Origin: Arion vulgaris
Taxonomy: Eukaryota; Mollusca; Gastropoda; Stylommatophora; Arionidae
Direction: 5' to 3'
Length of the DNA: 64,000 nt
NCBI GenBank assembly: GCA_020796225.1
Contig: CM036753.1
Span: 78,866,441-78,930,440 of the forward strand
The notes beneath the pieces were generated by a model that saw only the letters and a program-made list of their open reading frames with translations, was not told where the DNA came from and ran no database searches. This document shows positions 53,278-64,000 of the stretch, in pieces (position 1 is the stretch's first letter; every line of letters starts with the position of its first letter). The position numbers and the translations under genes are program-made.

Positions 53278-54677
53278 TGTTCACTAGCTGTTCAATGTTC
53301 AGATTAGATAACAAAAGTACTTTAACTGTCAATGTTCATATTAGATAACAAAAGTACTTTTACTGTTCACTGTTCAGATTAGATAACAAAAGTACTTTTA
53401 CTGTTCACTGTTCAGATTAGATAACAAAAGTACTTTAACTGTTCAATGTTCAAATTAGATAACAAAAGTACTTTTACTGTTCACTGTTCAGATTAGATAA
53501 CAAAAGTACTTTAACTGTTCAATGTTCAGATTAGATAACAAAAGTACTTTAACTGTTCAATGTTCAAATTAGATAACAAAAGTACTTTAACTGTTCAATG
53601 TTCAGATTAGATAACAAAAGTACTTTAACTGTTCAATGTTCAGATTAGATAACAAAAGTACTTTAACTGTTCAATGTTCAGATTAGATAACAAAAGCACT
53701 TTACTGTTCAATGTTCAGATTAGATAACAAAAGTACTTTAACTGTTCACTGTTCAGATTAAATAACAAAAGTACTTTAACTGTTCACTGTTCAGATTAGA
53801 TAACAAAAGTACTTTAACTGTTTCATGTTCAGATTAGATAACAAAAGTACTTTAACTGTTCAATGTTCAGATTAGATAACAAAAGTACTTTAACTGTGCA
53901 ATGTTCATATTAGATAACAAAAGTACTTTAACTATTCAATGTTCAGATTAGATAACAAAAGTACTTTAACTGTTCAATGTTCATATTAGATAACAAAAGT
54001 ACTTTAACTGTTCAATGTTCATATTAGATAACAAAAGTACTTTAACTGTTCAATGTTCAGATTAGATAACAAAAGTACTTTAACTGTTCAATGTTCAGAT
54101 TAGATAACAAAAGTACTTTATCTGTTCAATGTTCAGATTAGATAACAAAAGTACTTTAACTATTCAATGTTCATATTAGATAACAAAAGTACTTTAACTG
54201 TTCAATGTTCAAATTAGATAACAAAAGTACTTTAACTGTTCAATGTTCAGATTAGATAACAAAAGTACTTTAACTATTCAATGTTCATATTAGATAACAA
54301 AAGTACTTTAACTGTTCAATGTTCAAATTAGATAACAAAAGTACTTTAACTGTTCAATGTTCATATTAGATAACAAAAGTACTTTAACTGTTCAATGTTC
54401 AAATTAGATAACAAAAGTACTTTAACTGTTCAATGTTCAGATTAGATAACAAAGTACTTTAACTATTCAATGTTCATATTAGATAACAAAAGTACTTTAA
54501 CTGTTCAATGTTCAAATTAGATAACAAAAGTACTTTAACTGTTCAATGTTCAGATTAGATAACAAAAGTACTTTAACTATTCAATGTTCATATTAGATAA
54601 CAAAAGTACTTTAACTGTTCAATGTTCAAATTAGATAACAAAAGTACTTTAACTATTCAATGTTCAGATTAGATAAC
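53278..54677. repeat. 38-bp minisatellite
   Basis: About 36 units with TTAGATAACAAAAGTACTTT then AACTGTTCAATGTTCA; variants CAGATT, CATATT and CAAATT alternate in a partly regular order from 54130 on. A remnant of one unit continues after SINE B6 at 54924-54942. Confidence 0.95.
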
Positions 54678-54922
54678 ATCTTCCTCTTCTTCTTCGAACA
54701 CTCCATATCGAACACTTGTTAACCACTTTATGTGATTTGCATGTCATCTGAACCTTAGAGCGATTTTACGTTGCGCCTACAAGAGACAACATTCGATTTC
54801 TCGATGCTATATTTACTAGGTATCTTCCTAGGTCATACATCAGTCGTTTACGACATGCCTGGTAGGTCGTAGTGGTACTATTAACTTTTGTTTCCTTGAG
54901 GGCGCCGGCACCACACAGGCAA
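54678..54922 (-). mobile_element. SINE family B copy 6 inserted in the 38-bp array
   Basis: Left TTCCTCTTCTTCTTCGAACA, right CGCCGGCACCACACAGGC. Array sequence lies on both sides (ATTAGATAACA at 54665-54677 and after 54923), so it inserted into an existing array. Confidence 0.9.
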
Positions 54923-54944
54923 AATTAGATAACAAAAGTACAGT

Positions 54945-55481
54945 CAAAGACAAATTACATAGCTCTCCTCTAACAAATTACATTTGTTCACAAAACAGAT
55001 TGGAAATGAAAACAAAGTCCCAAATAAAGAATGATTAGTTTCTGAGCATCAGGTCGATGAAAGTTCCACTCATTTGGGTAGTCTCATTTGCATATCGACG
55101 AACCCCCTAAGGAGATTCTATTTCCCTATTAAGCCACTAGAGGGCTCAAGTGTGCAATAATTTAGAGTTATTTTATATTGGGTGTTGTATTTGTTACTTC
55201 TGTGCAATCGCGTTGTTTCTTTGTTCATTTATTTTCGTGAAATCGTGTGTTTGTTTCATTAGATGTGTTTATTTAGTCAACTATTTGCATCTATCCGAAC
55301 ATACAAACATTCGTGTTTGAAATAAGTCAGATTGTTTTATTGTGCAACTTCATTTGATACGAACGAATGTTACCACATTCCAATAATCTACTGATAAACC
55401 AAGTATCTTCATATCGTGTTCATATATATTTCAAATATGGATGTGATTCTTTGCTGTATATGCACCCGTATCATCCGTTCT
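54945..55481. other. No recognised feature
   Basis: Unassigned AT-rich sequence. Confidence 0.5.
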
Positions 55482-55708
55482 TCTGGATGTCTGTAGCTTA
55501 AGCGGTAGTGAGCTCTATCAAACTCCGGGGAGGGGAGTGTGGAAGCAAATTTGTTTCCATGGAATTTTACAAACGGTAAAAATAGACCTTCAGAAAGCAA
55601 TGACAAACTACTACACGTATAAGTGGTGCCTAGAAAATCGAGACTCGTTTACTGTGGTTTATGGCGATGTCCTGTAACGATTTTGCCACGACTTTCATTG
55701 TTGACTAT
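55482..55708 (+). mobile_element. SINE family F copy 4
   Basis: Head GTCTGTAGCTTAAGCGGTAG; the B-box part is deleted (AAACTCCGGGGAGG). Body AAGCAATGACAAACTACTAC and GTGGTGCCTAGAAAATCGAG. Confidence 0.85.
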
Positions 55709-56796
55709 CAGTTACTGAAATAAATACATCACAGCTGAAACACAATACAGAGGACGGCCAAGAATAGAAAAGAATGCTGTGCATTTGTTGCTGCTCTAAG
55801 CGCCCGGGGCTTCATATGCTAGGGTGAAAGAGAAAGAAGGAGAGGGAGAAGGAGAGAATAACTGTATTTGATCAACTTTAAAAAAAGGATAGTCTTAAAG
55901 TTCGTCAAATAGTGTCACATATTTGTACAAATCATTAATGTTAAAAAAATTGTTTCAGTAAAAGTAAACACAATCAAATAGTTCACTTTTCAGCCTTGCT
56001 AGTTTTATACTTCCATGACAAATCTCGGCTGTGCAACAATGTAGCCAGTTATTGTGTAACAACACATACCTATTCTATTTCACTTCATAGTTAAGAAAGA
56101 TAAATTGTAAATCTCTTTATTTATTATATATATATCTATATATATATCGAATGAGATCATCGTGTTGAATCTCGGTGTAATAAAGTCAATCTTTCGCATT
56201 TAGACCTTCTAATTTAAAAAAAACACCTTGATTCTGATATGAAACATTTCTTACCTGACTGGCAAACGTAGTGAAAGATACATATATTGTTGTCACATGG
56301 GCACATGCATAAGTTAATCTTCTGCTGAACAGATAGGCACACAACCACAAACACACACACATCCGCGCGTACGCACACGCACGCATGAGGAAAAATGAAA
56401 TAGGAACGTATCAATGTGATTGTATAAAATGTAATTACATTGAGAATAAAAAGAGAAAGAGACAAATAGACAAAGAGATATACGCAGAAGCAAATACTGA
56501 TAAAGACATAAACATGATGAGAGAAAGACAGACAATCAAACGTGCAGGCAAACAGACAAAGAGGAAGACAAAACAATAGATATCCAGATATACACAGAAG
56601 AGTACAGATAGATGAAAACAAAGACACATTTATGAGTTTTTAATAAGATTTTACTTGGGTGGCTTATCAATGCCGCTGTTCTATAGTTGGTACCTAATTT
56701 GGTGTCTCCCTTTTTAGGTATTGGATAGGGATACGCAAGAATAATAAACCACTTTCACACAAGCTGTCTTTGCAGACTAAAAATATTAATTGCATA
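55709..56796. other. No recognised feature
   Basis: About 1.1 kb: (TA)n near 56128-56150, an alternating CA/CG-rich tract near 56340-56385, and a purine-rich stretch at 56440-56580 that opens frames on both strands without a motif. A 24-bp phrase AAGAGGAAGACAAAAC is not repeated. Confidence 0.45.
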
Positions 56797-57024
56797 TCCT
56801 TTACAGGACTTTGAGAATCAACCCCAAGGTTATAACGCTGTTTGTAATTTTTCTAGGCATTATTACGTTCAGTAGTTTGCAATTGCTTTCAAACGGGTGG
56901 TGTCATCGTCCTTTGTTAAAATCCACGCGCAACAGTTTGCAACCAAACTGTCCGCAGCGTGCTTCGAACTCAGACATTCGGGGTTAATAGACCGAGTCAC
57001 TAACCCCTAAGCCACAACGCCACA
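56797..57024 (-). mobile_element. SINE family F copy 5
   Basis: Minus strand head GTGGCGTTGTGGCTTAGGGG, GAGTTCGAAGCACGCTGCGG, same subtype as 11418-11663. Abuts LINE K2. Confidence 0.85.
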
Positions 57025-57025
57025 C

Positions 57026-57560
57026 CTGCAGACTACTCAACATAAAATTACAGGAGAAAATTCCAGAAACAAAGTTCTCATAAGAGCCACGATCCCAGGC
57101 GTCACCACCATGTTGTAGAAGACCCAGGTGAGATGGACTGGTCACGTTGCACAGATACCTGATAAACGCATCCCAACACAATTACGTATGGCGTGCTTAA
57201 TGGGGGCAGACAATCGGTTGGTGGGCAGGAAAAAAACACTTTAAAATGGGACTCCTAAATTGTTTCTAAAATTATTTAATTTAGACACCACGTGTTGGAA
57301 TCCTTTTGCAAGATCGTCAAATGGAGCGATGCGCAAAACAAGAAGATTAGCATAGATGAGAAACGTCGTACTGATGAGTCACACAGAAAATTAGCACAAA
57401 ACGACAAACACACAACACCCACTTTCAACCTTCATCGGGTATGCCTCACCTGTGGTGGTGGATTGTGCTGAAGGAATGTACTCTACGCTCACCTCTGCAC
57501 ACACCAGAGAGGTGCAACAACACATATCTGAGGCTGTTGTCATCATCACTGTTAACTGAT
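57026..57560 (+). pseudogene. LINE family K C-terminus with C2H2-like finger
   Basis: Reads NKVLIRATIPGVTTML, a stop, KTQVRWTGHVAQIPDKRIP, then FNLDTTCWNPFARSSN in another frame. It ends with CLTCGGGLC..NVLYAHLCTH, a C2H2-like finger (C-x2-C, H-x3-H). This is the R..IPG...M..Q.RW.GHV..M...R.PKQ end seen in many animal LINEs. Several frameshifts. A second 3' fragment is at 28440-28745. Confidence 0.85.
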
Positions 57561-57827
57561 TACATATTACGATATGTACAATCATTCGACCACCACTTCT
57601 GTTTAAACTAAATGAAATAAATTGTGGCTATTGACTATAAATGATATATTTAACTAAAGTATGATTGTAATATTTAGGTTTGAGATAGAAAGAAGGCTCA
57701 AGATAGAATTGAAGTCACTGTTTTTCTTTCTGTCTATGTACACCGGGCGCGACGAGTATTAATGACTATGTTCGTAGTGGGACAGTTTAATCTTTTATTT
57801 AAAAAAAGTGTAACTACTTGAATTCAT
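57561..57827. other. No recognised feature
   Basis: Unassigned sequence. Confidence 0.5.
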
Positions 57828-58035
57828 TGCACCTGATTTCCCCCCCACATGGCTTCACCCATGTCGATAGAAATGTCGGGGCCATCTGCTGTGAGTGTTG
57901 AACAAAGCACAAACTCCGTAGCCCCAGTAACAATCCTAGGAGTCTCATGACAAAATTGCATGTGTGTCTCGGTGCGGATTCGAACTGAAAACCTTCAGAA
58001 CGATAAGCAAACATCTTAATCACTTTACCTTATAA
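57828..58035 (-). mobile_element. SINE family G copy 8
   Basis: Minus strand GTGCGGATTCGAACTGAAAA region as head (reads as CGGATTCGAACTG on plus), body CAAACTCCGTAGCCCCAGTA. 5' head retains a B box. Confidence 0.75.
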
Positions 58036-58117
58036 ACCCATATATCTATTATTAGAAGTATGAAGAAGTACTTCATACTTCAAATGCACAACTGTATGGA
58101 ATCAGTAATGAGAAAAT

Positions 58118-58388
58118 CTTCTTCCTCTGCTTCTTCTTCTTCGGAATGTCCATAGTGACCACTTGTTAAACCATATTTTGTGATTTGTATGTGATCTGAG
58201 CTTAAAAGCGGTTGTACGTTGTGCCTTTACACGAATACAAGTAAACCAGCACACCTGATTTCTGCGACGCGTTTTATTTTCTAGGTAGCTTCCTACACCC
58301 CTACCTCAGTCGCCTCTTACGACATGCCTTGTAGATTACAGTGTTACTATTCTATGCTCCCCGTGCGAGCCCCGGCAACACACGAGCG
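58118..58388 (-). mobile_element. SINE family B copy 7
   Basis: Left tail TTCTTCTTCTTCGGAATG, TCGCCTCTTACGACATGCCT (clean central motif), right end CCCGGCAACACACGAGCG. Confidence 0.9.
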
Positions 58389-58974
58389 ATGAGAAAATCT
58401 AAGAGACAATTTAGATAAACATCAAGAATTCACTACAACTCAAGGGAACAAACCAAACTATCATGCACAGATTATCTGCGTTGAGCAACCGTTGATATCT
58501 ATTTCATGCAACCCATATTTCTAATCTAAAAGTGATCCAATCATACTAGCTCATTCTAAACTTCTGTTCAGTACTAACTTTCTAACAATTTGTGACCATA
58601 TAACATCAAAGCTACTCGGAAATATTTAGAAATAGTTTATAAATCAATATTATTGTTTGATAAATCAACATATTAGTTTTACGTAAAATATACTAAGATA
58701 TATAAAGATACTAAAATGTATACACAGTCAAGTCTGTTCTATAATACGTTTGTAAGATTCTACCAGACAGGATTAGTTTAACATCGTAGAAGAAATCTCG
58801 CCACACATACACTAGAGATAAGTCGATGCCATTTATTTGACCACACACAATCTACGTGGGTTCAGGGTAGTAGGACTAGCCAACATAGACTGTCAATATG
58901 GCTGTGTGTTTCGACCTTTCATAATGTCGTTGAAATGTAGAGCCTCTATACCTTCCATTTATTGGTTGTGTATC
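58389..58974. other. No recognised feature
   Basis: Unassigned AT-rich sequence. Confidence 0.5.
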
Positions 58975-59240
58975 AAGATTCTTCTTCTTCCTCTTTTATC
59001 GTTACACTGTTACCGGGCTGCGAAGGTGTTGCAATTTCAGTTTTTGTATTGCGCTATTCTAGTGGCTTACGGGATATATTTTTTTTTATAGGATTCTGTT
59101 ATACGATCTATCCTTTTTTGAGTCGTCTCTCGCCTTATTTTCATATTTTCTGTAATAGAAGACCATGTTTACAGGGGCGTTTGGTTGCATTCTTATTAAG
59201 TGGCCAAACCACTTCATTCTTCGTCTCTCGGTGTAATTCA
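58975..59240 (-). pseudogene. LINE H 3' fragment
   Basis: Reverse of the LINE H end: CTGTTACCGGGCTGCGAAGG on the tail side, and CTTATTAAGTGGCCAAACCACTTCATTC, which is the reverse of the EVVWPLNK-coding stretch at 8410. Confidence 0.8.
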
Positions 59241-59507
59241 ACTAAACAAACCGTTCATTACATGATTTAAATGATTATTGTTCAGTTCATGATTATCTTT
59301 TGTAAATTTCTATGTCTAGATTCATATTTCTTGTGTCTTGAGTGACATAAATAAGTATTTATTACAATCTTTGAATGTCTACTGTTTCTTTTAATCTTGT
59401 TAGATAATTATATATCTTTGGCATGTACATGTTTTGTATTACTACGAGGATTATCAGTACTATCTCACTAGCATGATGGCGTTTCATATTTCGAAATATT
59501 CTTCTTC
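59241..59507. other. No recognised feature
   Basis: Unassigned AT-rich sequence left of the 68-bp array. Confidence 0.5.
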
Positions 59508-60457
59508 AAATTTGAACTTTACTGTTGTTCAATGTCTCAACAAATACAGCAACATTGATCATTACTTTCTTCTTCAAATTTGAACTTATACGTTGTTCAA
59601 TGTCTCAAGAAATACAGCAACATTTATCATTACTTTCTTCTTCAAATTTGAACTTATATGTTGTTCAGATGTCCAAAAAATACAGCAACATTTATCATTA
59701 CTTTCTTCTTCAAATTTGAACTTATACGTTGTTCAATTTCATAACAATACAGCAACATTTATCATTACTTTCTTCTTCAAATTTGAACTTATACGTTGTT
59801 CAATGTCTCAACAAATACAGCAACATTTATCATTACTTTCTTCTTCAAATTTGAACTTATATGTTGTTCAATGTCTCAAGAAATACAACAACATTTATCA
59901 TTACTTTCTTCTTCAAATTTGAACTTATACGTTGTTCAATGTCTCAAGAAATACAGCAACATTTATCATTACTTTCTTCTTCAAATTTGAACTTATACGT
60001 TGTTCAATGTCTCAACAAATACAGCAACATTTATCATTACTTTCTTCTTCAAATTTGAACTTATACGTTGTTCAATGTCTCAACAAATACAGCAACATTT
60101 ATCATTACTTTCTTCTTCAAATTTGAACTTATACGTTGTTCAATGTCTCAACAAATACAGCAACATTTATCATTACTTTCTTCTTCAAATTTGAACTTAT
60201 ACGTTGTTCAATGTCTCAACAAATACAGCAACATTTATCATTACTTTCTTCTTCAAATTTGAACTTATACGTTGTTCAATGTCTCAAGAAATACAGCAAC
60301 ATTTATCATTACTTTCTTCTTCAAATTTGAACTTATACGTTGTTCAATGTCTCAACAAATACAGCAACATTTATCATTACTTTCTTCTTCAAATTTGAAC
60401 TAATACGTTGTTCAATGTCTCAAGAAATACAGCAACATTTATCATTACTTTCTTCTT
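59508..60457. repeat. 68-bp minisatellite
   Basis: 14 units, very homogeneous, containing CTTCAAATTTGAACTTATAC (itself with the palindrome CAAATTTG) and CAATGTCTCAACAAATACAG. 68 is not a multiple of three, so successive units appear in rotating frames and produce many overlapping 64-codon open frames. Confidence 0.95.
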
Positions 60458-60837
60458 CGGTCTTTCTCATTCACCAAGATCATCATCATCATCATGTTCC
60501 AATAAGTGCTGATCAGATCAGTGCCTAAAACATACCTGTCAGCTGTCATTGTTATCGATTTAGCAATCAATGATTATTCAAACCTCCTAAGTATTACGTT
60601 CAATATTTTCACTTTGTTGTTTCTCCGTGACTCTAATTCTCAGTTATTTCTATCTCCAGATTGTCGATTAAACTTACTGCCAAATGTATTCAAGTCAGCA
60701 ACTTTTATATTGTTTTCTTTTGTATAATTGAGTTATGACATGATAATTTAGCGTTAGTTATTTTGCTATTTTAATATTTAGTTCTATCTTTGATAATACC
60801 TGATAGCTTCTTATCTTTCAGCATCATTTGACTTTAA
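60458..60837. other. No recognised feature
   Basis: (ATC)n at 60478-60496, then unassigned AT-rich sequence. Confidence 0.5.
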
Positions 60838-61140
60838 ACGTCTGTATCATCTGTCAAGAGAAGAGAATAAATATATCTATCAGAAAGAACTCAGATGCAA
60901 AGAAAACTGGCTAATGCTACAAATAAGAAAAAAATTAATTTGTTTGACATATCAAATATAGATGAGAACATATGAGGATTCATACTACATAGAGAAGAAG
61001 GAGACACGGTGAGATGATTCAGATATAACTGATGATTTGAACATGACGTCTTCAGAAGGACATCTGGTCTATGTAGAGATAAACTCGAGGACTTTGGGGT
61101 GCAAGTTCTGCTTAGACAAGCTATTTGATGATGAAGATCA
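60838..61140 (+). pseudogene. LINE N C-terminus, decayed
   Basis: GAAAGAACTCAGATGCAAAG, AAACTGGCTAATGCTACAAA, GATTTGAACATGACGTCTTC and AAGTTCTGCTTAGACAAGC match LINE N at 28860-29160 with many small deletions. Confidence 0.8.
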
Positions 61141-61384
61141 ACTGTTAATACAGATACTCTAGTACAGAAATAAGTATTCATTTAATGCTTGTATTTATTT
61201 ACAATGTGACTGTTCTCATCATCACAACAATAGCCAGATTGAATAAAAACGCTGACATCCTTGTCTGAACTCCATGTTGACATACAAACTACCTATCAAC
61301 AAAGTCCATACATATTTTACTATTCAATTTTTGCTCTCCTCAAATATTTATTGTTTCGTGAATGATAAATTTGTTTGTTTGTTA

Positions 61385-61500
61385 AGTAGGATTAAAGCCT
61401 TTTTAGCCGAGGCACGCCCTTTCAACCTAAGGCGAACCTTTATTGGTTATATCAGAGCGTGTAGGCCAACAAACATGAAAAATAAGAATTAACTCCTTTC
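61385..61500. repeat. Repeat family J copy 2
   Basis: See 43310-43450; here AGGCACGCCCTTTCAACCTA, ATCAGAGCGTGTAGGCCAAC and AATAAGAATTAACTCCTTTC are better preserved. Confidence 0.7.
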
Positions 61501-61737
61501 GGAGAATCCAAGAATTACTTATTTAAACCTGCTTGTTCTTGTCTGATTTGACAAAGTGCTCGAGTCATTCTCTTGAGAATAGTACGCCTGAAAGGTATTA
61601 ATCGTTCATGATTGGACGGTTATACTCCTAAGGTTCTCATAGTTTCCCAGATTTCCTTTTTTCACAGTCTCATGATGTTTCAGTTTGTTCATTCTTATAG
61701 AACGTCTTTTTTCATTAAATATCTTGACAAATCTTGC

Positions 61738-62275
61738 ACATAATCTTTGACGCTTCTGTATCTTGACAAATCTTGCAGAGAATCTTTGACGTTTCTGTAT
61801 CTTGACAAATCTTGCAGAGAATCTTTGACGTTTCTGTATCTTGACAAATCTTGCAAAGAATCTTTGACGTTTCTGTATCTTGACAAATCTTGCAGAGAAT
61901 CTTTGACGTTTCTGTATCTTGAGAAATCTTGCAGATAATTCTTGACATTTCTGTATAGTGACAAATCTTGCAGATAATTCTGAGTTTCTGTATCTTGACA
62001 AATCTTGCACAGAATCTTTGACGTTTCTGTATCTTGACAAATCTTGCAGCGAATCCTTGACGTTTCTGTATCTTGACAAATCTTGAGATAATTCTTGACA
62101 TTTCTGTATCGTGACAAATCTTGCAGAAAATTTCTTGACGTTTCTGTATCTTGACAAATCTTGCAGATAATCTTTGACCTTTCTGTATCTTGACAAATCT
62201 TGCAGAGAATCTTGACGTTTCTGTATCTTGACAAATCTTGCAGAGAATCATTGACGTTTCTGTATCTTCTACTTT
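61738..62275. repeat. 39-bp minisatellite
   Basis: About 14 units with ATCTTGACAAATCTTGCAGA then GAATCTTTGACGTTTCTGT. 39 is 13 codons, and the minus strand is open in all three frames for 570-600 bases because the unit contains no minus-strand stop; indels shift the frames, so no frame keeps one repeat peptide. Confidence 0.95.
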
Positions 62276-63329
62276 CAAAATCATTGTTCACATATCATCA
62301 CTTCCGGGTTCATTGTTTACATTTTGAAGTTTTACAACCTATTTCACATTTAATACTGATATAGAATGATGGTTGATATCACTATTCTTCTCTGCTTCTA
62401 CTATATTGGTAAGTATAGGAGCATTAAGACATTTCACAAGCTCTTTCATCGTTCAACCTCTATTTTCTCTTCAGCAATTAATTTTCCGTTTCTTAAAATT
62501 CTTAAAGTTCTTAAAATTAATTGCCTTTATTTCATTTTTAAACTATATTGTAAAACATTTTTTGTCTCACGTCTGTTTGCCACTTCTTATTTTACTACAA
62601 GTTTTCTCATTTTTGTCAGAAATAACTTGTCAATTATTTGCTTAACTCCCAACCTGAAGAACTTGTGAAACTGGTTTAGTCTGTCATTCTCCTTAAGATC
62701 TTTCCAGGGTTGTTTAACATGTCATAACCACAAGGTTTCAAACGACATGTCTCTTAGCGTCACTGGAACACTGAAGCCATCCCATCACTAGTTTCATAGG
62801 ATGGTTTTCTTGCTTGTTTGTTTAGTTTTTTCGAACTATTGCTTTCAACATTAGTGGCGGCCATTTTGTTTCGAAAATAATGATTCTGCAACGTTCATGT
62901 CATAAACATTCCTAATCACCTTCAACTAGCTCTGTCAGAATTACTCCCAGATTTGCATAGGTCAGACTCCAAAACATTTCTTGAATATAAAAAAAGTAAA
63001 TAATAACAACAGCGAATCTAGGTCATCATAACTTGTCATTGCTAGCCTTGGATTGACAGCAAAACATGGATTTGTTTTATCGTCGAAACGTTGAAGCATG
63101 GTTTTTTGTTTGTTTTCCAGCAATACGAGAGACGCTTGTCAATGTTGCTTGCTTTCTCTTATATTTTCTGTCGTTGAATGTTCTTCTAAGCCATCATTGC
63201 GCATTTTGACTGAAGTAAGGCGTATTTCTGTACACTTTTAATGTAGATAAACATTACACACGGTTAATGGAATTAATGATATATTGTAAGAAAAGCGGTT
63301 ATCACTTACAAAATGAGTTTGATGGCGAA
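62276..63329. other. No recognised feature
   Basis: About 1 kb of AT-rich sequence; the plus-strand 100-codon frame at 62366-62668 is rich in Phe, Ile and Leu and looks like composition, not a gene. Confidence 0.5.
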
Positions 63330-63555
63330 GGACAGACTTAATTGCACCGAGTTTCTCCATATGACTTGGTCTTTCATGGTAGAAATGACATGCCAAATGC
63401 CCAAAGCGTTGCACAAAGCACGAACTCTGTAGCTCCTAGGGAACAATCATAGGGAACCCTTAAAAAAAATTGCACATATGACTCGGTTCAAATTCGGTTC
63501 AAACTTATCTTCAGAAATCCAGGCAAACATCTTAACTGCTTCGCCATATGGATGC
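63330..63555 (-). mobile_element. SINE family G copy 9
   Basis: Plus strand TGACATGCCAAATGCCCAAA, GCACGAACTCTGTAGCTCC; near the right end GGTTCAAATTCGGTTCAAAC marks a duplicated or altered B-box region. Confidence 0.7.
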
Positions 63556-63584
63556 CTTTTTAATAACATTTACAGATAGCTAAC

Positions 63585-63640
63585 ATACACGCACGCGTAC
63601 ATGCACACACCGATAAAACACACTCATACACACACAGTAA
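63585..63640. repeat. (CA)n-rich tract
   Basis: ACACGCACGCGTACATGCAC and ACACACTCATACACACACAG; imperfect. Confidence 0.8.
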
Positions 63641-63687
63641 GATAGAAATTACAAAGTTATATGCATTAACGAAGAACAGTAAAAGTT

Positions 63688-63939
63688 TTGGTTCAGAAAT
63701 TAATTCAAAAATCGACCACAAGAATACTATTTATGCAGCACTCAAAAAAAAGTTGTTGTAAGTCTAATGTAAGGTTGGACAGTTTGAAGAAGCTCAGACA
63801 GATTTTAAATGTCACAATTGAAAATATGTTTATGAAAAGCGTTTTATATTTTACCCCATCAGATTTTCCTTATTTCAAAACTGCAAATGGTGGTAAGATT
63901 AAAATTCAGCGCTGTTCAACGACGCCTTCGGCGCCCTAA
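63688..63939 (+). CDS. Unidentified 83-codon open frame
   Basis: Reads KSTTRILFMQHSKKSCCKSN, KLRQILNVTIENMFMKSVLY and KTANGGKIKIQRCSTTPSAP. No family recognised and no copy elsewhere in the window. May be chance or an element fragment. Confidence 0.15.
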   Translation: MVQKLIQKSTTRILFMQHSKKSCCKSNVRLDSLKKLRQILNVTIENMFMKSVLYFTPSDFPYFKTANGGKIKIQRCSTTPSAP

Positions 63940-64000
63940 TTCCCATGTTATACGTTCATGGTTTCATATTTTATTTCACTGGTTTAAATTTACTGGTTTA

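Noticed and set aside
56186..56629. Cys-rich minus-strand frames suggesting a membrane protein
   Set aside because: They arise from CA/CG alternation and a purine-rich tract; several overlapping frames show the same bias.
59525..60528. Ten overlapping 62-65 codon frames (and one of 109)
   Set aside because: Product of the 68-bp repeat, which is not a multiple of three and rotates frames.
61606..62291. Minus-strand open frames of nearly 200 codons in three frames
   Set aside because: They are the 39-bp minisatellite read in every frame; the unit has no minus-strand stop and indels scramble the phase. No start context or domain.

Overview
This 64 kb window looks like AT-rich, gene-poor, non-coding DNA from an animal genome. 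No rRNA, functional tRNA, CRISPR array, operon or intact host gene could be recognised. Only three short unidentified reading frames (30134-30412, 35249-35482, 63688-63939) are left over as possible host or unknown coding pieces, all weak. The mobile-element spectrum (Penelope-like elements with GIY-YIG, several 5'-truncated LINE families, tRNA-headed SINEs with a GTCGTAAGAGGCG central motif, hAT-type MITEs) suggests a lophotrochozoan, most likely a gastropod mollusc. That assignment rests on recalled similarity, not on a search.

I name the repeat families by letter. SINE-like families: A (8 copies, CAAT tail), B (7, GAA tail), C (2, shares its 5' part with B but has a LINE coding tail), D (4, tRNA head and poly-A), E (1, a widespread animal SINE type), F (5, tRNA head), G (9, tRNA-like head), M (2). 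LINE families: H (RTE-like, 3' end with GAC/GAA), I/P (3' end reading RDRGEW..ALC), K (C-terminal C2H2 finger), L (RNase H plus C-terminal domain, TAACCA tail), N (GAT tail), Q (RNase H with SHCGIPGNEATDRL) and R. Penelope-like elements occur four times.

Layout: 1-6.6 kb holds a Penelope-like 3' half with a 16-bp target duplication, MITE pieces, SINEs and LINE L. At 6.6-9.6 kb one 64-bp minisatellite is split by a 2.3 kb nest: LINE H interrupted by another LINE, then SINE G interrupted by a MITE. 9.7-25.3 kb carries hAT-type elements with 8-bp target duplications, a TATA-flanked element, SINE C inside LINE H, and a 1.3 kb TTAA-flanked transposon. 25.4-38.5 kb is LINE, SINE and Penelope remnants. 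39.6-42.5 kb is a 33-bp minisatellite block in two subfamilies. 43-64 kb alternates LINE/SINE remnants with large minisatellites (29, 73, 38, 68 and 39 bp periods).

The clearest biology is layered insertion history: many insertions have target duplications that can be read directly, and several minisatellites appear to have grown from LINE or SINE sequence. The most novel-looking items are the modular SINE network (A/G and B/C exchanging blocks, A carrying a LINE C-terminal region in antisense), the nested MITE at 8829-9275, the TTAA element at 22993-24298, and a 29-bp near-perfect hairpin at 44760-44828 made at the truncated 5' end of a LINE. Coordinates of decayed elements without target duplications are good to about 10-30 bases.
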